Below are positions 1 through 7,879 of a stretch of DNA of 64,000 nucleotides, piece after piece. The stretch's first letter is position 1; every line of letters starts with the position of its first letter. The stretch covers positions 1,426,001 through 1,490,000 of the forward strand of contig NZ_JACHZG010000001.1 of NCBI RefSeq assembly GCF_014193425.1. The letters run 5' to 3'. Under the pieces are notes generated by a model. It was not told where the DNA came from. It was given only the letters and a program-made list of their open reading frames with translations, and searched no databases. This DNA comes from Microlunatus antarcticus. GTDB taxonomy: Bacteria; Actinomycetota; Actinomycetes; Propionibacteriales; Propionibacteriaceae. The position numbers were made by a program, and so were the translations under genes.

Positions 1-133
1 GCGCCTCCTCCGTGGCGATGAACGCCGGCTCGTGCGGGCCCGGGCTGGGTGCTGCCGTGGCGGTCGAGGGAACCATCACCAGTGCGAGGGCTGCTGCGGC
101 AAGTACCGCGGAGAGCGCGGGGCGCTTGAACAT
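1..133 (-). CDS. Secreted protein, N-terminal part only (runs off left edge)
   Basis: The ATG lies at the complement of 131-133 and 44 codons are visible before the window ends. The peptide starts MFKRPALSAVLAAAALALV and continues through a hydrophobic core to TATAAP, a classical Sec signal peptide with an AxA cleavage site near residue 27. After the cleavage site only a Pro/Gly-rich start of the mature chain can be read, so no function can be given. A purine-rich GAGAGCGAG stretch lies just upstream of the ATG. It is divergent from the Tat-exported protein at 283, with which it shares about 150 bp of upstream DNA. Confidence 0.6.
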   Translation of the reverse strand, partial: MFKRPALSAVLAAAALALVMVPSTATAAPSPGPHEPAFIATEEA

Positions 134-282
134 GAGGTACTCGCTCTCGTCGGGAAACTGAGCAAACTGTAGAACAGCCTCAGGGGCAGCGCGGACCCCG
201 CGCGTGCCGGCCGACGGCGTGGACCTGAGGATGAGCCAGCCAGGCGCAGAGCGTGCCTGGCCAGCCAGGACGAGGAGCATTG

Positions 283-1248
283 ATGAGCGACGAGACAACC
301 CCCGAGATCGTGGGTCGGCGAGGCCTGCTCGGTCGAGGGGCCGCGCTCGCCGCGGGCACAGCCGCGGGTGCACTGGCCCTGGGCGCCGGTACCCGGCCCG
401 CCGAAGCAGCGGCCGGCGACCCGTTGATCATCGGCTCCGGCGCGAACCTCACCGCCAGGTACACCCAGCTCGAGTACCGCACCACCGGGGAGGAACCGCC
501 GAACCGGCCGACCCTGGGCCTGATCAACGCCAAGGGCCCGGCGCTCTACCTCGAGCCGTCGCCCGAGGACACCGACTTCGAGAGCGAGGTGGGTTACCGG
601 ACCGAGGCGGGCTCCTTCTTCACGCTCAAGGAACGCCCGGTCTACCGCGCCGACGAGCCCGGTAACCCCAACGGATACGCCGTCGGCCTTGCGACCCTCG
701 ACGACATCGACCTCGTCCAGCAGCCCTACATCACCGCCCCGTACCGGATCCTCGACACGACCAAGGCGTTCCCCGGCACCATCCAGCCCACCACCAACTT
801 CGACTCCTCCGGCCGGCTGAAGGCCGGCCGCTACGTCGACGTCGCCGTCGGCACCATCGACCGCTTCACGATCCGGGCGGTGTTCGTCAACGTGCACAGC
901 TCCGGCTCGACCGCGAACGGCTACCTCGCCGTCTACCCGGCCGGCACCTCGGCGCCGTCGAACATCCCGCCACGCCAGTCCACGGTGCACTTCACGAAGG
1001 GCGTGACCGTCGCGAACTTCACCGTCACCCCCGCCGTCCTGCTGGACACCGCCGAGGGCGGCCCGACGTACTTCATCCGGGTCTACGCCTCCGCCACGAC
1101 CCACGTCGTCGTCGACCTCCTGGGCCAGATCCGCGACGGAGTCGTGTCCGACCCGAACTCGGGCGTCCCCTCACCGCTCCAGCACCGCACCAGGCGCCCC
1201 AGGTCGGCCGCCCGACGCATCACGAGCAAACTCAAGTCGCCCCGCTGA
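283..1248 (+). CDS. Tat-exported cell-envelope protein with C-terminal beta domain
   Basis: The product is 321 aa. ATG 283 is preferred over the in-frame GTG at 253 because GAGGAG (272-277) lies 5 nt upstream. Residues 10-35 form a twin-arginine signal (GRRGLLGRGAAL, then an Ala-rich core and AEA cleavage). The C-terminal half (about residues 160-290) reads RILDTTKAFPG ... GYLAVYPAG ... VVVDLLGQI. That is the pattern of a small beta-rich module common in secreted actinobacterial proteins, usually opening with RILDTR and closing with hVVVDVxG. The mature protein is probably exported and wall-associated. No catalytic residues are recognisable, so its role is unknown. A strong hairpin follows the stop codon. 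Confidence 0.7.
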   Translation: MSDETTPEIVGRRGLLGRGAALAAGTAAGALALGAGTRPAEAAAGDPLIIGSGANLTARYTQLEYRTTGEEPPNRPTLGLINAKGPALYLEPSPEDTDFESEVGYRTEAGSFFTLKERPVYRADEPGNPNGYAVGLATLDDIDLVQQPYITAPYRILDTTKAFPGTIQPTTNFDSSGRLKAGRYVDVAVGTIDRFTIRAVFVNVHSSGSTANGYLAVYPAGTSAPSNIPPRQSTVHFTKGVTVANFTVTPAVLLDTAEGGPTYFIRVYASATTHVVVDLLGQIRDGVVSDPNSGVPSPLQHRTRRPRSAARRITSKLKSPR

Positions 1249-1259
1249 CCCTTTTAGCA

Positions 1260-1296
1260 GCGCGGCACCCCGACCGCCGGGCTCAGGGTGCCGCGC
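1260..1296 (+). terminator. Hairpin terminator-like structure after the Tat-exported protein
   Basis: Perfect 11-bp arms GCGCGGCACCC (1260-1270) and GGGTGCCGCGC (1286-1296) enclose a 15-nt loop, starting 12 nt after the stop. There is no T-tract, as is usual for high-GC actinobacteria. A run of four T lies just before the hairpin. Confidence 0.5.
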
Positions 1297-1442
1297 CTCG
1301 GCCACCGCTCCCCGCACCACAGCTGACCAGCGTCCAGAAGTCCGCGTCAGATCGTGACGAGGCCCGGCCTCGAGCCGAAGCGACAGGAACGCACGTGACG
1401 AGTCAGCTGGTCCTGTGACGGAGCACTGAGCTCGAAGCTCGG

Positions 1443-1493
1443 GTTGCGTGCTCCGCACGACGGTCGGGTCGTGTGGAGCACGCAGAACGACCC
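1443..1493. repeat. Two copies of the 25-bp hairpin repeat in opposite orientation
   Basis: The first copy is in minus orientation (TGCTCCGCACGACGGTCGG). The second is a diverged plus copy (TCGTGTGGAGCACGCAGAAC). This is the only place before 17 kb where a clear minus-oriented copy occurs. Confidence 0.7.
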
Positions 1494-1564
1494 CGCCATG
1501 GCGTCCGAAGGGCACTTGGGCGGAGCGGCAAGGTAAGGGTGTCGCACCACAGCGATGGGATCTC

Positions 1565-1830
1565 TTAGTGGTCAAGTGCGGCGTCGACCTGCGCTAGCAG
1601 CGTGTGCGCGAGGTGGTGAAGTCGTCCTGGCTGGTCGTCGGCAAACGGCGCGTGGAGGAGGTCTTCACACTCGTTGTCGCCGGCGTGGAATGCCTGCTTG
1701 AGGTCGTCGGCTTAAGGCTCCCGTTCGAGGAGCTCTTCAGAGGTCGCCAGCCAACTCTGGAGATCCTCGATCGAGGTCGCGGAGCCGTCGACGAAACCAC
1801 TAGCACCGGTCGTAACCGCTGAAGCACATT
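1565..1830 (-). pseudogene. Remnant of a small acidic protein, interrupted by a stop
   Basis: One minus-strand frame reads GSATSIEDLQSWLATSEELL, then LEREP, an in-frame TAA, then ADDLKQAFHAGDNECEDLLH and on to QVDAALDH and a final stop at 1565-1567. The acidic, amphipathic composition on both sides of the stop looks like real protein, unlike the basic Arg-rich translations of the other frames. No start codon with a ribosome site was found. The family is not recognised. The rest of 1297-2130 holds only this remnant, one repeat pair and a degenerate repeat near 1985-2010. Confidence 0.35.
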
Positions 1831-2130
1831 GCGGTTGTACGCGTTTACCGGCTGATGGTCACACCCGACGGCCGAAGCCCAAGGCAACAAGCCCCAGATC
1901 TACGCCCACTCCGAGCGCGTCATCCGTCTCACGTGCGCCGCCTGCGCCACAACCAGTCGCCGTCCCACCAGTGCTGTGGGTACGTATGCCGACCATCGTG
2001 CGGAGCGCCCGGGACCACCGTCGCGGGACGTCCGAGAGGTTGTCGGTCGGTCGGCCGGGCTGTTCGATGCTGAGCGCACTAACGCTGCAGTGTGCGGAGC
2101 GGACTGACTCTGCCGATCGCGTCTGGCGGC

Positions 2131-2670
2131 CTACTTGACCGGCCCGAGGAACTGAGCGTGATCGCGATCGGTGCCCAGGGCGACGTCGACGGCCACCTTG
2201 TTGCGGCCGCCTTTGGGGATGGTGAATGTGTACTTTCCGCTGGCCTTCTTCCCGGCCTGGATCGGCACGGAGATCGGGCTGCCTCCGGCGACCGGGGTGG
2301 CGGCGAGATGGTCGTCGCCGTACGAGGCCTGGACGTCGACCGGTCCTGCGAGCTCCTCAGCAGCCTTGTTGTCGATCTCGACCGTGAGAGTGGTGTGGTC
2401 GGCCGTGTTCTCGAACTGGGTGATCGTGACCTCGACCTTGTCGTCGTACTGGATCGAGTCGCCGATGGCGGCAGAGTCGGCGGGCACGCTGACTCCGGTG
2501 CTCGGCTCCGGTGAGGCTGCTTCGCTGGGCGTCGAGGGGCTGGCCGCAGGCGCGCTGGCGATCGGCGGGCTCGACGGTGGAGTCGCAGGCGTGCTGCTCG
2601 ATCCGCTACAGGCGGTCAGCAGCAGTGCTGCACTGGCGACGCTGCTGGCCAGCCAGGCGTGCTTGATCAC
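2131..2670 (-). CDS. Lipoprotein with DUF4352-like domain
   Basis: The product is 179 aa. It opens MIKHAWLASSVASAALLLTACSG, where the lipobox LTAC puts the modified Cys at residue 21. A Ser/Pro/Thr-rich linker (residues 22-70) follows, then a C-terminal beta-rich domain: VEVTITQFENT ... TLTVEIDNKAAE ... GKKASGKYTFTIP. That is the layout of DUF4352/telokin-like lipoproteins of Gram-positive bacteria, an immunoglobulin-like fold of unknown ligand. It is probably anchored to the outer face of the membrane. It stands alone, facing away from the sigma factor gene that follows on the other strand. Confidence 0.75.
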   Translation of the reverse strand: MIKHAWLASSVASAALLLTACSGSSSTPATPPSSPPIASAPAASPSTPSEAASPEPSTGVSVPADSAAIGDSIQYDDKVEVTITQFENTADHTTLTVEIDNKAAEELAGPVDVQASYGDDHLAATPVAGGSPISVPIQAGKKASGKYTFTIPKGGRNKVAVDVALGTDRDHAQFLGPVK

Positions 2671-2790
2671 AAGATCCCCGATCTAGGTGTGAATGGCCTC
2701 GCTATCTAAACACCGATGCGTCAGTGATGAGCTCGGCACGCGAGATCTACTCGGGTTCGAGACCAGAAGGCCCTCGTCGGGGCTTGCAGG

Positions 2791-2843
2791 GCGACCGTCC
2801 TGCGGAGCACGCAAGCCGACCGTCGTGCGAGACACGCGGGAGC
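2791..2843 (+). repeat. Two 25-bp hairpin repeat copies upstream of the sigma factor
   Basis: One copy has a C instead of G in the left flank (GACCGTCCTGCGGAGCACG). The second is diverged in its loop (GTCGTGCGAGACACG). They lie between the divergent lipoprotein and sigma factor genes. Confidence 0.75.
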
Positions 2844-2978
2844 CGTGCACCGGGGCGCGGGTTGGCGGGTAGGACTCGATGTCGTGACTTTCGGGAGGGT
2901 GACAACCAATATGAGTCGAGGCACCGTCTAAGGGGAGAGGCCGAAGCCGGCCGTGGTGTCGAGGTGGGCGGTGATGGG

Positions 2979-3467
2979 GTGCAGCGAGACGAGGCGTTCA
3001 CCGCGTTCGTCGTGGCGCACCGGGACCGGTTGTTAAGGGCTGCATACCTGATCTGCGGCGACGCGTCGCGAGCCGAGGACGTCACGCAGATCGCGTTGTC
3101 GAAGCTGTACGTGGCGTGGCCGCGGGTCGAGGGCAGTCACGAGTGGTTCGCCCGGACGATCATCGCGAGGACGGCGGTCGATGAGAGCCGCCGGCCCTGG
3201 CGGCGAGAAGTCTCTGTCGCTGACCACGACGAGCTTGCCGTTCTCGACGCAGCGGGGAACGTAGCCATCCGGATGACGTTGCGCACGGCGTTGTTGATGC
3301 TCCCGCTCCGGCAGCGACAGGTGGTCGTGCTGCGGCACTACTGGGGCCTACCGGTCCGAGAGACGGCCGACATCTTGGCGCTGTCGCCAGGCACGGTGAA
3401 GAGCCACGCCTCGCGGGCGCTGAAGCGGCTCAACGTGTTGCTGGTGCTTGAGGAGGTTGGTGACTGA
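2979..3467 (+). CDS. SigE-family RNA polymerase sigma factor (ECF type)
   Basis: The product is 162 aa from GTG 2979; GTG 2964 is the alternative. A longer open frame upstream only translates the repeat copies and is not coding. Region 2 reads DEAFTAFVVAHRDRLLRAAY ... LICGDASRAEDVTQIAL. Region 4 reads LLMLPLRQRQVVVLRHYWGL ... TADILALSPGTVKSHASRAL, a sigma-70 r4 helix-turn-helix. Its length and motifs match the actinobacterial SigE subfamily that replaces the main sigma factor at stress promoters. The stop overlaps the start of the next gene (TGATG), so the two are translationally coupled and the neighbour is probably its membrane-bound regulator. Confidence 0.85.
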   Translation: MQRDEAFTAFVVAHRDRLLRAAYLICGDASRAEDVTQIALSKLYVAWPRVEGSHEWFARTIIARTAVDESRRPWRREVSVADHDELAVLDAAGNVAIRMTLRTALLMLPLRQRQVVVLRHYWGLPVRETADILALSPGTVKSHASRALKRLNVLLVLEEVGD

Positions 3468-4123
3468 TGCCGGTGCCGCTGGAGGACTCACTCGACGAGC
3501 ACGCCTTCGATGGCGAGTTCGCAGCCCTCCCCGAAAGTCATAACCCCCTCGCTGACCTCGAACGAGGGCGTCGGCTTCAACGCACTCAGAGGCGACGTCG
3601 AGCGGTAGCGCTGGGTTGCGTCACAGCGGCGCTGGCAACCACCGGCCTGATCCTTGCGCCGTCGATCGGCGAACGTACCGCTGTGCCGGCAGGCCCCGTA
3701 CCAACGGCTTCTACGCACCCGGCACCCGCGACGTCGCCGTCTCCGACGCCAACCACGTTGACGACCCCGCCTAGTGACCAGCCTCAGGACGGACCCTGCA
3801 TCGGGACGGTGCGACTCGTCGGGCCGACGAGTGACGTCGTGCAGCTCACGCCCAACAGCACGTCGACGGTCCGACTCCGGGTCGGTGACACGTTGCGGCT
3901 GGAGGCGGACGGCGGCTGCGGATCGGCAGTGATCATGTCGTCCCAAAACGAGTCGGTGTTGCGTACCGCCGACGCACACACAGTGAGAGCGGTCAGGGTC
4001 GGTTCGACCCGTCTGAGCGCCGGGCACGCGATGTGCGCTGACCTGCCGCTGGCGCAGCAGCCGGGCTGCATCGGTGGCGTCGCCACCGACGGCGAGGTGG
4101 ACGTCGTGGTCGTTCCCAGCTGA
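3467..4123 (+). CDS. One-TM envelope protein coupled to the sigma factor (possible anti-sigma)
   Basis: The product is 218 aa. A strong GAGGAGG site lies about 10 nt before the ATG, which overlaps the sigma stop. The cytoplasmic N-terminus (residues 1-45) ends in a basic patch RTQRRRRAV. It is followed by one membrane segment (ALGCVTAALATTGLILAPS), a Pro/Thr/Ser linker and an extracytoplasmic domain with four Cys (DGPCIG, GGCGS, AMCADL, PGCIGG) that could form disulfides. No ZAS zinc motif (HxxxCxxC) is present, so the anti-sigma role rests on gene order and topology only. The same pairing recurs at 19.3-21.2 kb. Confidence 0.65.
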   Translation: MPVPLEDSLDEHAFDGEFAALPESHNPLADLERGRRLQRTQRRRRAVALGCVTAALATTGLILAPSIGERTAVPAGPVPTASTHPAPATSPSPTPTTLTTPPSDQPQDGPCIGTVRLVGPTSDVVQLTPNSTSTVRLRVGDTLRLEADGGCGSAVIMSSQNESVLRTADAHTVRAVRVGSTRLSAGHAMCADLPLAQQPGCIGGVATDGEVDVVVVPS

Positions 4124-4180
4124 TGGCGAACGCCCCCAGGACCGGTCAGTAGACCAGGCTGGCGCGGCCTCGTAAGCGGA

Positions 4181-4241
4181 CCGTCGTGCGGAGCACGCAA
4201 CCCGACCGTCGTGCGGAGCACGCAAGCCGACCGTTGTGCGG
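4181..4241 (+). repeat. Two full and one cut 25-bp repeats at the left IS junction
   Basis: Two intact copies are followed by a third (ACCGTTGTGCGG) that stops at about 4241, inside the hairpin loop, where the IS110 element begins. The missing right half (AGCACGCAAGCC) reappears at 5548. Confidence 0.85.
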
Positions 4242-4252
4242 TTTCTCCTATG

Positions 4253-5318
4253 TCAAGCCGCTGCCGCTAGGCGTGGCGCTGCAGCGTCCTGGTCGGTGTG
4301 GAGGTGGCCGTAGACGACGCGGACGAGACGGCGTTTGAGGCAGCGCAGGGCTTCGGGGTTGGACATGCCTTCGGCCTTCTTCTTGCGGTAGTAGGCCTGC
4401 CCGAGCCCGTCGAGGCGGATCTGGGTGATCGCGATCCGGTGCACAGCGGCGTTGAGCTGGCGGTTGCCGGACCGGGTCAGCCGGACCCGGCCTGCGGTGT
4501 TGCCCGACCAGACCGGGATCGGCGCGATCCCGGAGTGCCGGGCGAACGCGGCCTCGGACTTGAACCGACCGACCCCGGCGGCTTCGCCGACGATCTTGGC
4601 CGCGGTGAGCGGGCCCACGCCGGGCATCGCGAGCAGCGTCGGTGCGACCTGCACTGTCCGCTTCTCGATCCGCTTGGTCAGCGTGTTGATCTTGTCGGTC
4701 AACTCGATGATCTCGCCCAGCTCAGCAGCAGCGAGCTCAGCGACCAGGCCGACGACACCGTCCTCCACGACAGAGCCCAGGCGGGCCTTCAACGCTTGCT
4801 GGTACTTGGACAGGTCCAGCGACTTGGCTGGTGGCGACCACCCCGGGTCGAGTTCGTGGGACACGCCACAGCAGCCGGTTGATCGTGGCCGTTCGTGTCG
4901 TGACGAGGTCTTCTCTGCGGTCGACGAGCAGCTTCAGCTCGCGTGAGGTCGCGTCGTGGGAGGCGACGGGCAGGTCGGGTTCGCGCAGCGCAGCCCGCGC
5001 GACCGCAGCGGCGTCGATCGGGTCGGACTTGCCGCGCGTCCGTGCAATGCGGCGCTGCTCGGCCATCATCTTCGGCGGCACGCGGACCACCGCCTGGCCA
5101 TTGGTGAGCAGGTCGCGCTCAAGCCGGGCCGAGAGGTGGCGGCAGTCCTCGATCGCCCACCGCAGCTCAGGGCCGAACGTCTTGCGCGCCCACCTAACCG
5201 CGGCTCGGTGGCCCTCGGTCGTGGCCGGGAACGTCTTGTGGCCCAGCTCGCGGGCCGCCTCGTCGACCCCGACGAACGTGTGGGTCCGCTTGTGAACATC
5301 AGCACCAACGACAACCAT
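4253..5318 (-). pseudogene. IS110 transposase, broken by a one-base frameshift
   Basis: The start is the ATG at 5316-5318, behind GGAGG (MVVVGADVHKRTHTF). The N-terminal DEDD RuvC-like part shows GADVHK, WAIEDCRH and GKSDPIDAAAVARAAL. The C-terminal Transposase_20 part (LLAMPGVGPLTAAKIVGEAA, then SGNRQLNAA) lies in another frame. The two meet near 4863-4870, where RLLWRV should run into HELDPGW. Removing one C from a CCC run restores a single frame of about 355 aa. IS110 transposases are not known to use programmed frameshifting, so this is a decayed copy or a sequencing slip. The frame is otherwise intact, so the event is recent. Confidence 0.8.
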
Positions 5319-5337
5319 GAAGGCTGCCTCCTTCACT

Positions 5338-5547
5338 CAGAAGAGGGACGGTTGGGCCGGTCGGCGGACACATCTCAGTGGGGGCGGTGCCACGCTCCTA
5401 TCAAGTCACGCCGGCCGGTCCTTCACACCGGTCGCCAGCAAAACCGAACGAGGCCAACCCCGAAGAGCGACAAGCACGCAATGAGCCAGACGACCGGTGC
5501 TCAGGACCCAACCACCGCATCGGCGGCGCTGTCACTCTCACACTGAG
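5338..5547 (-). ncRNA. Candidate IS110 bridge RNA region
   Basis: This is the non-coding end upstream of the transposase. On the + strand, 5473-5481 reads AGCACGCAA, identical to the right half of the target repeat at 5548. Just beyond it, CGACCG and GTGC (about 5490-5500) resemble the left half. Positions 5394-5405 (GCTCCTATCAAG) resemble the opposite end of the element at 4245-4257 (CTCCTATGTCAAG, seven identical then a 2-nt offset). On the minus transcript the target-like part precedes the donor-like part, the order known for IS621-type bridge RNAs. The folding was not computed. Confidence 0.5.
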
Positions 5548-5577
5548 AGCACGCAAGCCGACCGTCGTGCGGAGGAC
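5548..5577 (+). repeat. Right half of the interrupted repeat plus one further copy
   Basis: AGCACGCAAGCC completes the copy cut at 4241. It is followed by ACCGTCGTGCGGAGGACG, a copy with a mutated right stem. Confidence 0.8.
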
Positions 5578-5650
5578 GTATGGCTGGTCCAGACCGTGCC
5601 CGTGACGGCAGCCGCGCGCAGGAGACAATGCATACATTAGGTGGACGACG

Positions 5651-6037
5651 GTGGTGGCGGCCTCCGCACTCCTTGTGCTCGCCGCTTGCGGAGGCCCACC
5701 TACCCAGACTGTGCAGCGCGCGCAGGGGACCGTGATGCTGGTCGCGCCTACCAAGCCTGACGCCGTGATGTTGGCCGGTATCGGAGGCGTCCTGACCCGG
5801 ACTCCGCTGGGCTGCATGATCCTAGACGTCGGGGATGGCGAGGAGACACTCACCCAGTTTCCGTACGGCAGCACGCTCACTGCCGACGGTCAGGGCGTCA
5901 CGCTTCCTGACCAGACCACGGTGCACATAGGCGGCAGCATCTCGGGGGCCGGAGGAATAGGCGACCCAGGAGGGCTGAAGCATGTGCCGCTGCAGTGCGT
6001 GAGCGCGACAAGGGTCCTCTACCTACAAGCCGCCTGA
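5651..6037 (+). CDS. Putative lipoprotein of unknown function
   Basis: The product is 128 aa from GTG 5651. It begins VVAASALLVLAACGG, so the lipobox LAAC puts the acylated Cys at about residue 13. The usual basic n-region is missing in this frame. An out-of-frame ATG at 5628 would supply one (MHTLGGRRW), so the true start may be hidden by a small indel. The mature part has repeated beta-like segments and two Cys (LGCMIL and LQCVSA). No family is recognised. It is followed by a convergent membrane protein gene. Confidence 0.5.
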   Translation: MVAASALLVLAACGGPPTQTVQRAQGTVMLVAPTKPDAVMLAGIGGVLTRTPLGCMILDVGDGEETLTQFPYGSTLTADGQGVTLPDQTTVHIGGSISGAGGIGDPGGLKHVPLQCVSATRVLYLQAA

Positions 6038-6053
6038 CCGGGCGTCGCCAACG

Positions 6054-6515
6054 TCAATCCCATACGTGCGCTGCCTCGTCGGGCTCGCTGATCGAGTTGC
6101 GTCGGGTCGTGACGACCGGAGCGGACATGAACGCGACTGCGAGAGCCACAGCGGCACAGACCGCGACAGCAGGGGCGTCGAACACTCCGAGCACGAGTGC
6201 GACCCCGACGACAGCGAGTGCCGCCGCGAAGCTTCCTGCTAACCAGGCCAAGCGCAGCCCCTTGCCCTCGACGGCCTGATAGACGATCACCGCGGCCAAT
6301 GCTGCCGGCAGTGCGACGAGTGCGCCGACCAGAGCGGCGAAGCCGACGGTCGCCCAAGACCGATAGGCGCCGTCACTGGCCTGCAGAGCAGCGCCTAGGA
6401 CTGCTCCTCCAACAACGCCGCACCCGATCCCGCGCCGCAGGATCGACCACGGAGGCCGCAGTGCCCGGCCACGCGGGGCGTCAAGCCACCATGCAGCTGT
6501 CAGGACCGCCATCAT
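6054..6515 (-). CDS. Four-TM integral membrane protein
   Basis: The product is 153 aa. Hydrophobic segments lie at about residues 28-45, 55-78, 87-107 and 112-131, separated by short loops with a basic stretch near residues 13-28 (PRGRALRPPWSILRRG). The C-terminus is short and charged. No active-site or transporter motif is visible. Two ATG codons stand in tandem at the start (6510-6515) without a clear ribosome site. It is convergent with the lipoprotein gene, 16 bp apart, and is probably a single-gene unit. Confidence 0.55.
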   Translation of the reverse strand: MMAVLTAAWWLDAPRGRALRPPWSILRRGIGCGVVGGAVLGAALQASDGAYRSWATVGFAALVGALVALPAALAAVIVYQAVEGKGLRLAWLAGSFAAALAVVGVALVLGVFDAPAVAVCAAVALAVAFMSAPVVTTRRNSISEPDEAAHVWD

Positions 6516-6629
6516 GAAGCGAACTTAGACCAGCACCCTCGGCCGCTCCGCCTGCTGCAGACAGGCAGCACCACCACGTGCGGGATCGCGTGCCAATGAT
6601 CATCGCCCGGACGCTCGAAAGGCAGCTCG

Positions 6630-6672
6630 TGGGAGGCACGCAAGACCACCGTCATACGAGACACGCGAGGCG
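6630..6672 (+). repeat. Diverged 25-bp repeat copies
   Basis: Degenerate copies (GGAGGCACGCAAGACC, then ACCGTCATACGAGACACGCG) lie in the 265-bp gap 6516-6780. Nothing else was seen in that gap. Confidence 0.5.
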
Positions 6673-6780
6673 ATCTGGTCGGCGGTGCCCGCACGGCACC
6701 CTTCTCGTGACCCGCGCTCAACCACCCCCGCTGACCGATTCGAGGTGGAGTGTCGGTATCACCTCCGCTTAGGTTGAGGC

Positions 6781-7698
6781 GTGGAAGAGTTCGAGCTCGC
6801 TCGCGCTGGGGCGGCGGCCCTGGCGGTCGCGGCATCGCTCGATCTGCCGGCCGACGACGCCGTCGTTCTCTTCAACTCCAACAAGGTGGCGCTGCGACTC
6901 GAGCCCTGCGACGTCCTTGCCCGGGTCACCCGCGCCGGACACGGCGGCGAGGCCCGACTAGAGCTAGACCGTGCCCTGTCGCTCGCTGGCGCTGGCTGCC
7001 CGGTCGGCGCCGCACTGCCAGGCGTCGCGCCGCTGGTGCACGAAGAAGCCGGATTCGTGGTGACGTTGTGGACTTACCACGACACGGCAGCCTGTCCCGT
7101 GACAGCCGATGCCTACGCAGCAGCGCTGGGTCAGCTGCACGCCGGGATGCGCACGGCCGACTTGACCAGCCCGCGGTTCACCGACCGAATCGCGGAGGCC
7201 CAGCAGGTCGTGGCAGACCCGGCTCTCTCACCCGACCTCGCTCAGGAAGATCGAGCGTTGCTCACCAGTCGACTCGCAGCCCTACGACAGACCATCCTCG
7301 AGTTCGACGCACCTGAGCAGCTGCTCCATGGCGAGCCGCACCCCGGCAACGTGCTCGGGACCAGGCAGGGCCCGGTCTTCATCGACTTCGAGACCCTCTG
7401 CCGCGGGCCCGTCGAGTTCGACCTCGCGCACGCTCCCGAGGAGGTGTGTGAGCACTACCCGGGCATCAACCGCGAGCTGCTGGACCTTTGTCGCCAACTC
7501 GTCCTGGCCATGGTCGCGTCTTGGCGCTGGGACGTCGGCGACGAGTTCCCGAACCGCCAGTACTGGCGACGCGCCCTGCTGCACGCTCTGCGCGAGAGGC
7601 TCCCTTGGCCAAGCCCGGATCTACCCATGCCAACCGTCGTGTATCAAGCGCAGGACAAGGCGGTGAAAGCTGGGAGCCGTGCGTCGGCGAGCCGATAA
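6781..7698 (+). CDS. Phosphotransferase of the aminoglycoside phosphotransferase fold
   Basis: The product is 305 aa from GTG 6781. The N-lobe includes VALRLEPCDVLARVT. The catalytic loop reads LLHGEPHPGNVL, an HGExxxxN version of the usual HGDxxxxN: the catalytic Asp is Glu here and Asn is kept. The metal-binding motif is FIDFETLCRGP, in place of IDWE/IDFG. These mark an APH/choline-kinase-like small-molecule kinase. The substrate cannot be told; actinobacteria have many such orphan APH genes unrelated to resistance. It stands alone, with a convergent gene downstream. Confidence 0.7.
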   Translation: MEEFELARAGAAALAVAASLDLPADDAVVLFNSNKVALRLEPCDVLARVTRAGHGGEARLELDRALSLAGAGCPVGAALPGVAPLVHEEAGFVVTLWTYHDTAACPVTADAYAAALGQLHAGMRTADLTSPRFTDRIAEAQQVVADPALSPDLAQEDRALLTSRLAALRQTILEFDAPEQLLHGEPHPGNVLGTRQGPVFIDFETLCRGPVEFDLAHAPEEVCEHYPGINRELLDLCRQLVLAMVASWRWDVGDEFPNRQYWRRALLHALRERLPWPSPDLPMPTVVYQAQDKAVKAGSRASASR

Positions 7699-7879
7699 CA
7701 GCGGTGAGGGGACGCGCTAGCTCCGCCCACCGGCTCCGCGAGGTTGATCCGCCCTTCACGCAAAGTCTGCTGTAGTACGGCGTCGACCGGGAGCGTCTCC
7801 GATGACGTCATAACCGGGCACCACCTGCCTCGGTCCCGCGAGGGCTTCAGGAGTTGCTGCTGTGAGGCTTGCGGACGGG

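Larger units (their letters stand above)
4242..5547 (-). mobile_element. IS110-family insertion sequence inserted in a 25-bp repeat
   Basis: The element is about 1.3 kb. Its edges are set by the split repeat copy: the left half ends at 4241 and the right half starts at about 5548. There are no terminal inverted repeats and no evident target duplication, as is usual for IS110. The transposase is on the minus strand with its stop only about 11 bp from the left edge. About 210 bp of non-coding DNA lies upstream of its start on the right. This is the IS110-group layout, in which the long non-coding end specifies the bridge (seek) RNA. Exact edges may be off by one or two bases because G is shared at the junctions. 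Confidence 0.8.

Noticed and set aside
4253-5318. Programmed frameshifting in the IS transposase
   Set aside because: IS110 enzymes are normally made from one frame, and no slippery heptamer plus stimulator was seen; a one-base indel is simpler.
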